Source of the DNA: an uncultured Actinoplanes sp.
Lineage (GTDB): Bacteria > Actinomycetota > Actinomycetes > Mycobacteriales > Micromonosporaceae
NCBI GenBank assembly: GCA_934667465.1
Contig: CAKUMG010000054.1
Location: forward strand, 1-14,254
DNA length: 14,254 bases
Reading direction: 5' to 3'
The position numbers and the translations under genes were made by a program. A model generated the notes under the pieces. That model did not search any database. It was not told the origin of the DNA and saw only the letters and a program-made list of their open reading frames with translations. Shown in pieces: positions 6,231 through 13,196 of this stretch (the stretch's first letter is position 1; each line of letters opens with the position of its first letter).

Positions 6231-7025
6231 GTGCCGTACGCAGAGATCACCAGCGAAGACGACGAGCGGATCGCCGACTACCGGGCCCTCACCGACGTCG
6301 AACTGCGTACCAGGTGGGAACCGCCGAACGGGCTGTTCATCGCCGAGGGCGAGCTCGTCATCCAGCGCGCGCTGCGCGGCGGCTACCGGCTGCGCTCGGT
6401 GCTCGTCGACGAGAAGCGTGTGGGCCAGCTCACCGGCCTGCCGGAGGACGCCGTCGTCTACGGCGGCACCCAGCCGGTCCTGGAGTCGATCACCGGTTTT
6501 CACGTGCACCGCGGTGTGCTGGCCTCGTTCCACAGGCGAGCGCTGCCGGAGCTGCCCGAGCTGCTCGCGGGCGCCCGCCGCCTGGCGGTCCTGGAGGGGC
6601 TGAACACCCACACGAACCTGGGCGCGCTGTTCCGCAGCGCCGCCGCCCTGGGCATCGACGCGGTGGTGCTCTCGCCGGACTGTGCCGACCCGCTCTACCG
6701 CCGCTCGGTGCGGGTCAGCATGGGCGAGGTCTTCGCGATCCCCTACGTCAAGACCGGCGACTGGCGTGCGGCACTGTCGACCGTACGGGAGGCGGGGTTC
6801 ACGCTCCTGGCGATGACGCCGGGTCCGGACACCGTACCGCTGGCGCAGTTGACCCCCGCCCAGCGTGCACGGCCCGCCCTGCTGCTCGGCGCGGAGGGCC
6901 CCGGCCTGACCCGGCAGGCGCTGCAGGCCAGCGACGTGCGGGTGGCGATCCCGATGCACCACGGCGTCGACTCGCTCAACGTCGCGACGGCCGCGGCTAT
7001 CGCGTTCTACGAGCTGAGCCGATGA
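6231..7025 (+). CDS. SpoU/TrmH-family RNA 2'-O-methyltransferase
   Basis: 264 residues from GTG 6231. An N-terminal substrate-binding region (about 30-110, with GLFIAEGELVIQRAL, the L30e-like domain of RlmB/TSR-type enzymes) is followed by a SPOUT methyltransferase domain. Motif 1 is NTHTNLGALFRSAAALG (125-141, with N129 and R135). Motif 2 is LLLGAEGPGL (217-226). Motif 3 is IPMHHGVDSLNVATAAAI (240-257), which forms the trefoil knot and SAM pocket. The family methylates the 2'-OH of rRNA or tRNA riboses; in actinomycetes close relatives give thiostrepton-type resistance or do housekeeping rRNA modification. No antibiotic cluster is visible here, so housekeeping is more likely. Expression looks leaderless. 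It overlaps the next gene by 4 bp. Confidence 0.92.
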   Translation: MPYAEITSEDDERIADYRALTDVELRTRWEPPNGLFIAEGELVIQRALRGGYRLRSVLVDEKRVGQLTGLPEDAVVYGGTQPVLESITGFHVHRGVLASFHRRALPELPELLAGARRLAVLEGLNTHTNLGALFRSAAALGIDAVVLSPDCADPLYRRSVRVSMGEVFAIPYVKTGDWRAALSTVREAGFTLLAMTPGPDTVPLAQLTPAQRARPALLLGAEGPGLTRQALQASDVRVAIPMHHGVDSLNVATAAAIAFYELSR

Positions 7026-7336
7026 GCCGCCACGGCGCGATCGCCGGCCCGCTCGTGGCCCTGGCCGGCCTGGTCCTGCTCGCCGGCATCACGGCGATCG
7101 CGGGCGCCTCGTTCGTGATCGGCGCGGACCGCTGCGCGCCGGGCGACGCCCGCTTCCTCTGCTCGTCGGCGGGCCAGGTGCTGTCCACCTGGGTGCCCCT
7201 CGGCGGTGCCGGGCTCGGCGTGCTGTCCGGCGTCGCGGGGATGATCGCAGGCCGGCCTGTACGCGCTCCCGCGCTCATCGCCGGCTACGCCCTCACCCTC
7301 GCCGGCCTGATCGGCGGCTGGGCAATCACGTCGTAA
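7022..7336 (+). CDS. Small membrane protein, three predicted helices
   Basis: 104 residues. The ATG at 7022 overlaps the methyltransferase TGA (ATGA), so it is co-transcribed and translationally coupled. Hydrophobic segments lie at about 7-34, 55-77 and 82-101. Between the first two is a loop with two cysteines (C38 and C47) that may face outside and form a disulfide. No family is recognised. The high GC3 and tight coupling support a real gene; a functional link to RNA methylation is not implied. Confidence 0.7.
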   Translation: MSRHGAIAGPLVALAGLVLLAGITAIAGASFVIGADRCAPGDARFLCSSAGQVLSTWVPLGGAGLGVLSGVAGMIAGRPVRAPALIAGYALTLAGLIGGWAITS

Positions 7337-7344
7337 ACTGAGCC

Positions 7345-7373
7345 GGGGCCTGGCACCGGGCGCAGGCGACCCC
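7345..7373 (+). terminator. Candidate terminator after the methyltransferase operon
   Basis: GCCTG (7348-7352) pairs with CAGGC (7363-7367), and GGG (7345-7347) with CCC (7370-7372) across a 2-nt bulge, starting 8 bp after the stop of the membrane-protein gene. There is no T-tract. The remainder of the 126-bp convergent gap shows nothing clear. Confidence 0.3.
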
Positions 7374-7462
7374 GTGGGTGAATGCGCTGTCCATGCGCCG
7401 GCGACCGCGCTTCCGCATGCCGGGTGTTCGGCGGGACCGGCCTCGCGGCGCACCGCCTCGGA

Positions 7463-7780
7463 TCATGCGGCGTCGGACAACTCGACCGCGCCGTTGGCCA
7501 CGGACAAGTGGAACGTCAGCCCCGTCATGGCAGTGATCCTGGCCAGTTCTCTCAGGGTGGGCGTCCTCTCCCCACTCTCCAGCCGGGCGACGTTGGGCTG
7601 ATGGACCCCGAGCAGGTCTGCCAGCTGCCGCTGGGTCAGGTCGCGCTCGACTCGGTAGCGCACCAGCGTCGTAGCCACCTGCCGGGCGAAGGCGCTCTCG
7701 TCCCACCGCCGGCGGAAAGCCGGATCCTGCCGCTCCGCAGCGATGACGGCGTCCAGCGGCACCATGTCTGACAGGTTCAT
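7463..7780 (-). CDS. XRE-family antitoxin, HigA-like
   Basis: 105 residues. ATG 7780 shares its A with the TGA of the upstream toxin frame (TGATG), and AAGGAGGGG in the toxin's last codons is the ribosome-binding site. A 35-residue N-terminal part (AERQDPAFRRRWDES) precedes an XRE helix-turn-helix: LTQRQLADLLGVHQPNVARLESG (48-70), followed by RTPTLRELARI and a short C-terminal strand (LTFHLSVANG). This is the usual form of antitoxins paired with Gp49/HigB-like toxins. It should bind the toxin and repress its own operon. It is intact even though the toxin frame is broken. Toxin-first order matches HigBA. Confidence 0.85.
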   Translation of the reverse strand: MNLSDMVPLDAVIAAERQDPAFRRRWDESAFARQVATTLVRYRVERDLTQRQLADLLGVHQPNVARLESGERTPTLRELARITAMTGLTFHLSVANGAVELSDAA

Positions 7781-8117
7781 CAGCGCCCCTCCTTCTCGAT
7801 CTTGTTGAGCCGATCCTCTGCCGCACGAACGGCCCTGATGAAGTCACGAGGCCTGACAGCCGCCTCGGGACCCACCGCCCCGACCACGAAGATCACTTCC
7901 CCCACCTGACGATAGAAGGCTCGCCACGGGCTGCGCCCGGCCCGGGGCCGCAACTCACGCAGCCGATCCGCGTCCTTGATTGCGCTCGAATGGGGAAACG
8001 GCAGAGCCGGCCCCAAAACCTCAGCTTCTTCATGGCGTTGACGACTGCGACCCGCTCGGATGTAGGTAAGGCCGCTAACTCTGCGAGAGCTTCAGGGTGT
8101 ACCGCCACGGTCCACAC
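7780..8117 (-). pseudogene. HigB/RelE-like (phage Gp49-like family) toxin with a -1 frameshift
   Basis: The N-terminal part starts at GTG 8117 (WTVAVHPEALAELAAL and NAMKKLRF) and the rest lies in the -1 frame (LGPALPFPHSSAIKDADRLR onwards, then LRPRAGRSPWRAFYRQVGE and FIRAVRAAEDRLNKIEKEG). Joined at the GGTTTTGGGG run (8020-8011) they give about 112 residues, the normal length and motif order of the PF05973 RelE/HigB-type toxins, including the G-P-A-L-P-x-P-H-S and L-R-E-L-R-P signatures. Read without a shift, frame 0 gives an unrelated basic tail and stops at 7893. Three explanations remain: a real inactivating mutation, a sequencing error in the T4G4 run, or ribosomal slippage. The site is not a canonical X-XXY-YYZ heptamer. 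Active members are mRNA-cleaving, ribosome-associated RNases. Confidence 0.75.
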
Positions 8118-8146
8118 GCCGAGACGATACCAAAAATTGCATACCA
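8118..8146 (-). promoter_or_regulatory. Probable leaderless promoter and operator of the toxin-antitoxin locus
   Basis: TATCGT (8129-8124) lies 6 nt before the GTG at 8117, with no Shine-Dalgarno, which suggests a leaderless start. The hexamer TGGTAT occurs twice as a direct repeat (8146-8141 and 8132-8127), 14 bp apart, around an AT-rich core, and the proximal copy overlaps the -10. It would suit autoregulation by the XRE antitoxin. No strong -35 is seen. Confidence 0.45.
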
Positions 8147-8222
8147 GCCAGCGTGCGAAAAGGTCGGGTTGGCGACACGTTCGCCGGCCGATCCTGGAGG
8201 TGACACTTTTCGGATACCGTCA

Positions 8223-8837
8223 TCACGGCTGACAGACCGGCCTCGCTCGGTCGACGCGGTAGGTCAGGTGCGTCGCGTGGGCCGACGGCCGTACGTGGAT
8301 CTGGCGCAGGCCTCGTGGCACCGCGCCGGCGCCGAACAGCGGGGTTCCCGAGCCCAGGATCAGCGGCGCGAGGTGCAGCCGCAGCTCGTCGACGACGCCC
8401 GCGTCGAGCGCCCCGCGGATCAGCTGCCCGCCGCCCATGATCACGACGTCGCGCTCCCCGGCGAGCTCGCGCGCCTTGGTGACCGCGCTGCGCACCCCGT
8501 CGACCACGAAGCTGAACCGCTCCCCCAGCCGCACGGCCGCGGGCGGGTTGCGCGTCACCACGAGCACCGGCGGCGCCGCGGCGAGCCCGGCGCCGTACCC
8601 CATCTCCTCGCTCCATCCGAGCGGCCCGTCCACGACGTCGAACAGCCGCCGCCCCATGAGCACGACGCCGGTGGCCTCGGTCGCGCTCGCGAGCACGTCG
8701 CGGTCGGTCGCGTCGCCGTCGAGCGCCCAGGTGTGCAGCCCGTCGGCGCCCTCGCCGAGCCCGTGTTCGGGATCGGCGCCGGGACCGGTCACGAACCCGT
8801 CGAGCGACATCGAGATGTCGGCCACCACCTTGCTCAT
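8223..8837 (-). CDS. Dihydrofolate reductase-family protein (RibD C-terminal domain)
   Basis: 204 residues, with the ATG at 8837 overlapping the MarR stop (ATGA) and AAGGAGGG as ribosome-binding site. The start KVVADISMSLDGFVTGPG is the hallmark of the YyaP/RibD-C branch of the DHFR superfamily. Others are VVLMGRRLFDVVDG (58-71), the NADPH-binding VVIMGGGQLIRGAL (131-144) and DELRLHLAPLILGSGTPLF (150-168). These stand-alone proteins are NAD(P)H-dependent reductases whose substrates are mostly unknown; they are not the folate DHFR. They often sit beside MarR or other small regulators, as here, where co-transcription with MarR suggests it is controlled by the same ligand. Cytoplasmic. Confidence 0.9.
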   Translation of the reverse strand: MSKVVADISMSLDGFVTGPGADPEHGLGEGADGLHTWALDGDATDRDVLASATEATGVVLMGRRLFDVVDGPLGWSEEMGYGAGLAAAPPVLVVTRNPPAAVRLGERFSFVVDGVRSAVTKARELAGERDVVIMGGGQLIRGALDAGVVDELRLHLAPLILGSGTPLFGAGAVPRGLRQIHVRPSAHATHLTYRVDRARPVCQP

Positions 8838-9367
8838 CGCGAGCCCTCCTTCGCCCGTTCCCGGTCGGCCCGCAGGGTCGGCGCGGCGTCGAAGCCGTCG
8901 ATCACGCTGCCGATCGTGACGTGCAGGTCGTCGAGCAGTGCGACCACCGTACGCAGCAGCTCGTCGGGGTGGTGGCGCATCATCTCGTCGACGCGGGTGA
9001 CCAGAGGCGCGAAGAACTCGACCGCCTGGGCCCTGACCTCGGGCACGATCCGCAGCGTGACGACCCGGCGGTCGCGGTGTTCCCGGGAGCGGACCACCAG
9101 GCCGGCGGTCTCGAGGCGGTTGAGCACCGTCGCCGTGGCCCCGGTGCCCATGCCGAGGCGCCGGGCGAGCGTCGAGGGCGAGATCGGCGTACCCCGCTCC
9201 TGCTCGTAGAGCACCGCACCGAACGCCTCGGCGTCACCCGCGTTGACACCCAACCACCGGGCCAGCCGATGCGTGACGTCGGCGTTGTCGGCGGCGTAGA
9301 CCCGCAGCGCGTCGACCACCTGGTCGGCGACGGGCATCCGGGCTCGGGCGTCGGCCGGCTGATCCAT
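8834..9367 (-). CDS. MarR-family transcriptional regulator
   Basis: 177 residues from ATG 9367, preceded by AAGGAGAGG at 5 nt. The winged helix is at about 60-108: ISPSTLARRLGMGTGATATVLNRLETAGLVVR gives the recognition helix region, and SREHRDRRVVTLRIVPE is the wing with the conserved D-x-R-(R)-x-x-x-x-x-x-T pattern. Helices on both sides (13-40 and 112-165) form the dimer interface. MarR proteins repress divergent and own promoters until a small ligand binds. The gene is divergent from an FAD monooxygenase and leads the reductase gene, which points to a small detoxification or redox regulon. The ligand is unknown. Confidence 0.92.
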   Translation of the reverse strand: MDQPADARARMPVADQVVDALRVYAADNADVTHRLARWLGVNAGDAEAFGAVLYEQERGTPISPSTLARRLGMGTGATATVLNRLETAGLVVRSREHRDRRVVTLRIVPEVRAQAVEFFAPLVTRVDEMMRHHPDELLRTVVALLDDLHVTIGSVIDGFDAAPTLRADRERAKEGSR

Positions 9368-9397
9368 GCGTCCCTCTCCTTGTCGATGACGCCGATC

Positions 9398-9403
9398 AGA
9401 TTA
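9398..9403 (-). promoter_or_regulatory. Candidate -10 of the MarR-reductase transcript
   Basis: TAATCT on the minus strand lies 30 bp before the MarR ATG and matches the actinobacterial TAnnnT consensus. The matching -35 (CTAATG at a 17-bp gap) is poor, so the call is weak. Confidence 0.35.
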
Positions 9404-9416
9404 CCGCCGCCCCGCG

Positions 9417-9447
9417 TTGTCATTAGCTCCATATCAGAGATACTCTC
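9417..9447 (+). promoter_or_regulatory. Promoter of the FAD monooxygenase with overlapping palindrome
   Basis: TTGTCA (9417-9422) and TACTCT (9441-9446) are separated by 18 bp, close to the vegetative sigma-70 consensus. The short palindrome GAGA-tac-TCTC (9437-9447) covers the -10, a natural place for repression by the divergent MarR protein. The MarR -10 candidate is 14 bp to the left, so one bound dimer could affect both promoters. Confidence 0.55.
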
Positions 9448-9481
9448 ATCGAGACCTATTCGGCAGGTGGAGGAGCACGAC

Positions 9482-10675
9482 ATGAGAGTTCTGGTGACCG
9501 GGGCCAGCATCGCCGGACCCGCGCTGGCGTGGGGCCTGCACCGGGCGGGGTTCGACGTGACGCTGCTCGAACGCTCCGCGGAGCAGCGCACGACCGGCCA
9601 GAACATCGACGTCCGCGGCGTGGGGCGCCAGGTGCTGCGCCGCATGGGCGTCGAGGAGCGGGTGCTCGGCAACCTCACCGGCGAGGAGGGCACCCGCTAT
9701 GTCGGCGCGGACGGCCGTGCGTACGCGGTGATCCCCCGCGAAGAGGGCCGCGACGGCCCGACGGCGGAGGTGGAGATCCTGCGCGGCGAGCTCGCCGGGA
9801 TCCTGGTCGACCTGGTCGCCGACGAGGTCACGATGCGCTACGGCGACTTCGTCACGGGGGTCCGCCAGGACGCGGACGGCGTCGACGTGGAGCTGGACAG
9901 CGGCGCCCGGGAACGCTACGACCTGCTGCTGGTCGCCGAGGGCCGCAGCTCCCGGACCCGGCGGCTGGTGTTCGCCGGCGAGACCGCATACCGCGACTTC
10001 GGGGTGAGCATCACGTACGGCACCCTCGAGCGCGCCGCCGGCGACACGGACTGGTGGGAGTGGTACACCGCCGCCGGCGGCCGGGTCGCGTCGATCCGCC
10101 CCGACAACGTCGGCACGATGCGCGCCAGCATGTCGTTCCGGTCCGAGCCGATGGGCTACGAGGACCTGCCCGTCGAGTCGCAGCTGGCCATCCTGCGCGA
10201 ACGGTTCCGTGGGGCCGGGTGGCAGACCGGGCGCATCGTCGAGGGCTTCGCCGCCCGGCCGGACGAGTTCTACACCCAGCGCATGGAACAGGTGGTGGTC
10301 TCCACGTGGAGCAAGGGCCGGGTGGTCCTGCTCGGCGACGCCGCCTGGGGCTCGGGCCCGACCGGCATGGGCACCACGCTCTCGCTGGTCGCCGCGCACA
10401 TCCTGGCCGGCGAGCTGGCCGCCGCCCCCGGCGATCATGCCCGGGCGTTCGCGCGGTACGAGTCGATCCTGCGCCGCTACGCCGACAGCGCCCAGGGGCT
10501 GCCGCCCGGAGGCGCCAAGCTGCTGCACCCGGTCACGCCCCGCGGGGTCAGGCTGATGCACGCCGCCCACCGCATCGCCGCGGCCCGGCCCGTCCGCGGC
10601 CTGGCGGAGAAGGCGTTCCTCACCAGCGCGCGGCACGTGCCGGTGCTCGCCGAGTACCCGGCGCTGCGGCCCTGA
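9482..10675 (+). CDS. FAD-dependent monooxygenase (TetX/PHBH-like class A flavoprotein)
   Basis: 397 residues from ATG 9482 with GGAGGA 7 nt upstream. The N-terminal Rossmann motif is VLVTGASIAGPALAWGLHRAGFDVTLLER (3-31); its GASIAG form of GxGxxG is usual in this subfamily. R100-containing EILRGELAGIL fits the conserved FAD-contacting Arg. RYDLLLVAEGRSSRTRRLV (139-157) is the second dinucleotide-contact motif, normally D-G, here E-G. VVLLGDAAWGSGPTGMGTTLSLVAAHILA contains the G285-D286 pair that binds the FAD ribityl chain. The family hydroxylates aromatic or polyketide compounds with NAD(P)H and O2; some inactivate antibiotics such as tetracyclines or rifamycins. Divergence from MarR suggests induction by its substrate. 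No polyketide genes are near. The substrate is unknown. Confidence 0.92.
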   Translation: MRVLVTGASIAGPALAWGLHRAGFDVTLLERSAEQRTTGQNIDVRGVGRQVLRRMGVEERVLGNLTGEEGTRYVGADGRAYAVIPREEGRDGPTAEVEILRGELAGILVDLVADEVTMRYGDFVTGVRQDADGVDVELDSGARERYDLLLVAEGRSSRTRRLVFAGETAYRDFGVSITYGTLERAAGDTDWWEWYTAAGGRVASIRPDNVGTMRASMSFRSEPMGYEDLPVESQLAILRERFRGAGWQTGRIVEGFAARPDEFYTQRMEQVVVSTWSKGRVVLLGDAAWGSGPTGMGTTLSLVAAHILAGELAAAPGDHARAFARYESILRRYADSAQGLPPGGAKLLHPVTPRGVRLMHAAHRIAAARPVRGLAEKAFLTSARHVPVLAEYPALRP

Positions 10676-10677
10676 CC

Positions 10678-10689
10678 TAGGCTGGCGTC
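10678..10689 (+). promoter_or_regulatory. -10 element of a probable leaderless transcript
   Basis: TAGGCT (10678-10683) is followed by 6 nt and the ATG at 10690, with no Shine-Dalgarno. It begins two bases after the monooxygenase stop codon, so the next gene has its own start despite following closely on the same strand. Confidence 0.6.
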
Positions 10690-11073
10690 ATGGCACGTCG
10701 CGGTCCTCGATGGCTGGTGGTCGACGCAGAGCGCTTCGCGTGGTCGGTCGGGCACCGCCCCGAAGACGGCGGCGAGACGCTCCGGCTGCGCCGCGAGGGC
10801 TCCCGCGGTCAGCTACTCGTAGTCTTCTCCTCCGGCGGCGGCCACCTGGCCGCGGACGGCCACCCGATGCACGCGGGCCTGATCCAGCACGCCGACGGCC
10901 GGCAACTCAACCTCAACCAGCCGGGCGTGGCCCGCGCCGTCCTCGACGAGGCGCTCGCCCTCGGCTGGCAACCCGGCGCCCCGGGCCCGGCCCGGCTCGA
11001 CGGCTGGTCCCTTTTCGACGCCGTCGCGCAACGACGCGCCGAGGCAGCATCCCCCGGCGACGACGGCGCCTGA
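10690..11073 (+). CDS. Hypothetical protein, 127 residues
   Basis: The ATG at 10690 is fixed by the -10 element 6 nt upstream. The protein is soluble, with no signal peptide or membrane segment. It starts with PRWLVVDAERFAWSVGHR and has Arg-rich strands (TLRLRREGSRGQLLVVF) followed by a Leu-rich segment (PGVARAVLDEALALGWQPG). Its length and small beta-rich start suggest a compact alpha/beta domain. I do not recognise a family and give no function. High GC3 and a clear start support a real gene. It converges with the membrane protein on the other strand. Confidence 0.7.
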   Translation: MARRGPRWLVVDAERFAWSVGHRPEDGGETLRLRREGSRGQLLVVFSSGGGHLAADGHPMHAGLIQHADGRQLNLNQPGVARAVLDEALALGWQPGAPGPARLDGWSLFDAVAQRRAEAASPGDDGA

Positions 11074-11109
11074 CGCTGGCCGAAACTACCGGGAAGACGG
11101 CCGGGCGGG

Positions 11110-11775
11110 TCAGGCGGGTGGGATGAGGCGGCTGCCGGTCCAGGCGAGGCCCATGCCCGCGGCGAGCAGCAGGAGCGCGCCGACGGTGGGGAGGGGCTTG
11201 ACGGCGAAGGAGCCCGCGCCGACGGAGACCGCGGCCAGCATGAGGAGGATGCCGTCGGCCGGGTTGACCAGCTGGGAGCGGAAGACCGCCCAGCCCAGCA
11301 GGAGCCAGCCGGTGCCGAGGATGCCCGCGGCGGCCAGGGAGGCGTGGTGGACGTGGGCGGCGGGGATGCCCGCGCCGGTGAGGTCGGCGCCGGCGGGCAG
11401 GGCGGTCAGGGGCAGCCAGAGGATGGCGCCGGCGAGGCTGATGAGCAGGCCCAGGACGGCGGTGCGGTGGGCGCGGGTGCCGGCGAGCAGGCCGGCGAGG
11501 GCGATCATGGCGATCATCGTGAGCCAGCCGGCGGCGAGCTGGACCGGGAGCGGGCCCGGTGGGGTGTGGACGCCGAGGGTGTGCCAGCCGTGCAGGACGG
11601 CGCCGGCGGGCAGGGCCCAGAGGGCGGCCCGGGCGTAGCGGCGTACGGTCCAGATCCAGACCGCCTCCCGCACCGGCAGTGACGGGTTGTCCAGGGCCGC
11701 CTGCGCGGCTCCCACCCAGGCGGGGGCGACGCGCAGGGGGCGTCCGCTCGCGGTCTGGAACTGGCTCGTGCTCAT
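11110..11775 (-). CDS. Polytopic membrane protein, about six helices
   Basis: 221 residues from ATG 11775, with GGCGGAG just upstream. A 45-residue cytoplasmic N-terminus (SQFQTASGRPLRVAPAWVG) precedes hydrophobic segments at about 50-68, 80-98, 105-127, 142-165, 173-193 and 196-215. The second and third loops contain His residues (HGWHTLGVH and AHVHH) near the membrane, which might bind a metal or haem, but no family motif is recognised. It ends with RLIPPA right after the last helix. It is alone on its transcript; the long in-frame extension upstream is rejected because it would run through a strong terminator hairpin. Confidence 0.75.
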   Translation of the reverse strand: MSTSQFQTASGRPLRVAPAWVGAAQAALDNPSLPVREAVWIWTVRRYARAALWALPAGAVLHGWHTLGVHTPPGPLPVQLAAGWLTMIAMIALAGLLAGTRAHRTAVLGLLISLAGAILWLPLTALPAGADLTGAGIPAAHVHHASLAAAGILGTGWLLLGWAVFRSQLVNPADGILLMLAAVSVGAGSFAVKPLPTVGALLLLAAGMGLAWTGSRLIPPA

Positions 11776-11838
11776 GGCTCCGCCCTGATGGCTCAGCCGA
11801 GCGGCCGGGGGCACCGTCGGGAATCTGGGTCCACCATG

Positions 11839-11869
11839 GCAAAACCCCGCGCGAGGCGCGGGGTTTTGC
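11839..11869. terminator. Strong, perfectly symmetrical terminator hairpin
   Basis: Arms of 14 bp (GCAAAACCCCGCGC and its exact complement) surround a 3-nt loop. Because the outer arm has A4 on one side and T4 on the other, it can act in both directions. It lies about 170 bp beyond the SPFH stop on that gene's strand and most likely ends the NfeD-SPFH transcript. It also separates it from the membrane-protein gene that starts at 11775. Confidence 0.85.
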
Positions 11870-11895
11870 GGTATTCGCTCCGATCTCGCACCCCC

Positions 11896-11997
11896 GGACG
11901 AACGCCGCACCCCGGACGAGCGCCGCACCCCGACGAACGCCGCCCCGGAGGAACGCCGCACCCCGACGACCGCCGCCCCGGAGGAACGCTGCGCCCG
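11896..11997. repeat. Degenerate 15/18-bp tandem repeat in a non-coding gap
   Basis: Six head-to-tail units start at 11896, 11914, 11932, 11947, 11965 and 11980, all built on cgaacgccgc(a)cccc. Unit lengths are 18, 18, 15, 18, 15 and 18, so copies differ by exactly three bases. They lie between the SPFH stop and its terminator, in the 3' untranslated part of that transcript. Confidence 0.75.
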
Positions 11998-12037
11998 GGG
12001 CAGGCGCCGGACGGCGGTCAGCCCCGGGCGGCGGCGG

Positions 12038-13186
12038 TCAGGCCCGGTCGCGCTCCGGCTCGCCGTGGTAGTCGGCGGCGCCGAGCGCGGCCGACGGCGG
12101 GATCGCCTCCGGCGCGGGCAGCCCCTTCGGACCGTCCTCGGCCGAAGCCGCGGCCGCGGCGGGGTTCGAGGAGCCCGAGACCTGCGCCTCCGCCTCGCGG
12201 ACCTGCTCGCCGACGGCCTGCGCCTCGGCGGCGGCGGCCTCCGCGGCGGCGACGGCCTCGCGTTCGACGGCGGCGGCGTCGACCTTCTCGGACGGCTGGT
12301 CGCCGACCATGCCGGCGAGCCCGCCGAGCGCGCCGCCGAGCCCCTCGAGGGCCTTGCTGAACTCGGTCGGGATCATCCAGACCTTGTTGGCGGTGCCGTT
12401 GGCGATCTGCGGCAGCGACTGCAGGTACTGGTAGGCGAGGACCTTCTGCGACGGGTTCGAGGTGTGGATCGCGTCGAAGACCGTACGGATGGCCTTGGCC
12501 TGGCCCTCGGCCTGCAGGATCCGGGACTGGCGGTCACCGTCGGCGCGCAGGACGGCTGCCTGCTTCTCGCCCTCGGCGGTGAGGATCTGCGCCTGCTTGT
12601 GGCCCTCGGCGTTGAGGATCGTGGCGCGGCGCTCGCGCTCGGCGCGCATCTGCTTCTCCATGGAGTCGCGGATGCTCGGCGGCGGCTCGATGGCCTTGAT
12701 CTCGACCCGGGTGACCTTGATGCCCCAGCGGCCGGTGGTCTCGTCGAGCACGCTGGACAGGTGCCGGTTGATCTCCTCGCGGCTGGTCAGGGCGCGCTCC
12801 AGGTCGAGCGAGCCGATGACGTTGCGCAGCGTGGTGACGGTGAGCTGCTCGATCGCCTGCAGGAAGTTGGAGATCTCGTAGGTGGCGCGGACCGGGTCGA
12901 CGACCTTGAAGTACAGGACGGTGTCGATGCTGACGACGAGGTTGTCGCTGGTGATCACCGGCTGCGGCGGGAAGCTGACGACCTGCTCGCGCATGTCGAC
13001 CTTGGTGCGGACCGCGTCGACGAACGGGATCAGCAGGTTGAGCCCGGGCGAGAGGGTGCGCTTGTACTTGCCGAGCCGTTCGACGACGTCCATGCGCTGC
13101 TGCGGCACGATACGGACCGAGCGGATAAGGGTGATCACCGCGAAAAGGGCGATCACCAGGATGAGTACACCGACTACCGCATCCAT
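12038..13186 (-). CDS. SPFH/band 7 membrane protein (stomatin/QmcA-like)
   Basis: 382 residues from ATG 13186, with GAGAGG upstream. A single N-terminal membrane helix (4-22) is followed by an SPFH domain (VRIVPQQRMDVVERLGKYKRTLSPGLN to about residue 190) with the stomatin-type signatures LIPFVDAV, VDMREQVV and IGSLDLERALTSREEIN. RRATILNAEGHKQAQILTAEGEK and the following segment are the long Ala/Glu/Lys helix that drives oligomerisation. After VLAYQYLQSLPQIANG the C-terminus is a low-complexity Ala/Glu-rich tail (about 290-382) likely cytoplasmic. Such proteins form ring-like assemblies in membrane microdomains and act with proteases or NfeD. NfeD is encoded immediately upstream, 10 bp away, so the two form an operon. 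Confidence 0.95.
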   Translation of the reverse strand: MDAVVGVLILVIALFAVITLIRSVRIVPQQRMDVVERLGKYKRTLSPGLNLLIPFVDAVRTKVDMREQVVSFPPQPVITSDNLVVSIDTVLYFKVVDPVRATYEISNFLQAIEQLTVTTLRNVIGSLDLERALTSREEINRHLSSVLDETTGRWGIKVTRVEIKAIEPPPSIRDSMEKQMRAERERRATILNAEGHKQAQILTAEGEKQAAVLRADGDRQSRILQAEGQAKAIRTVFDAIHTSNPSQKVLAYQYLQSLPQIANGTANKVWMIPTEFSKALEGLGGALGGLAGMVGDQPSEKVDAAAVEREAVAAAEAAAAEAQAVGEQVREAEAQVSGSSNPAAAAASAEDGPKGLPAPEAIPPSAALGAADYHGEPERDRA

Positions 13187-13196
13187 GGGTGCCTCT

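Noticed and set aside
7337..7462. Short Cys-containing minus frame (ends CARCQAPAQFTT) in the convergent gap
   Set aside because: Its stop lies inside the coding region of the membrane protein on the other strand, it has no ribosome-binding site, and it overlaps the antitoxin gene in another frame.
8011..8020. Canonical programmed -1 frameshift site in the toxin
   Set aside because: The frame-0 codons AGG TTT TGG do not fit X-XXY-YYZ, and no clear downstream stem was found, so recoding is only one possibility and not the leading one.
9446..10636. Minus-strand frame of 396 codons opposite the FAD monooxygenase
   Set aside because: The plus-strand product has complete FAD-binding motifs, a ribosome-binding site and a promoter.
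11776..11961. N-terminal extension of the membrane protein to 11961
   Set aside because: It would include the perfect terminator hairpin and part of the tandem repeat; ATG 11775 has its own ribosome-binding site.
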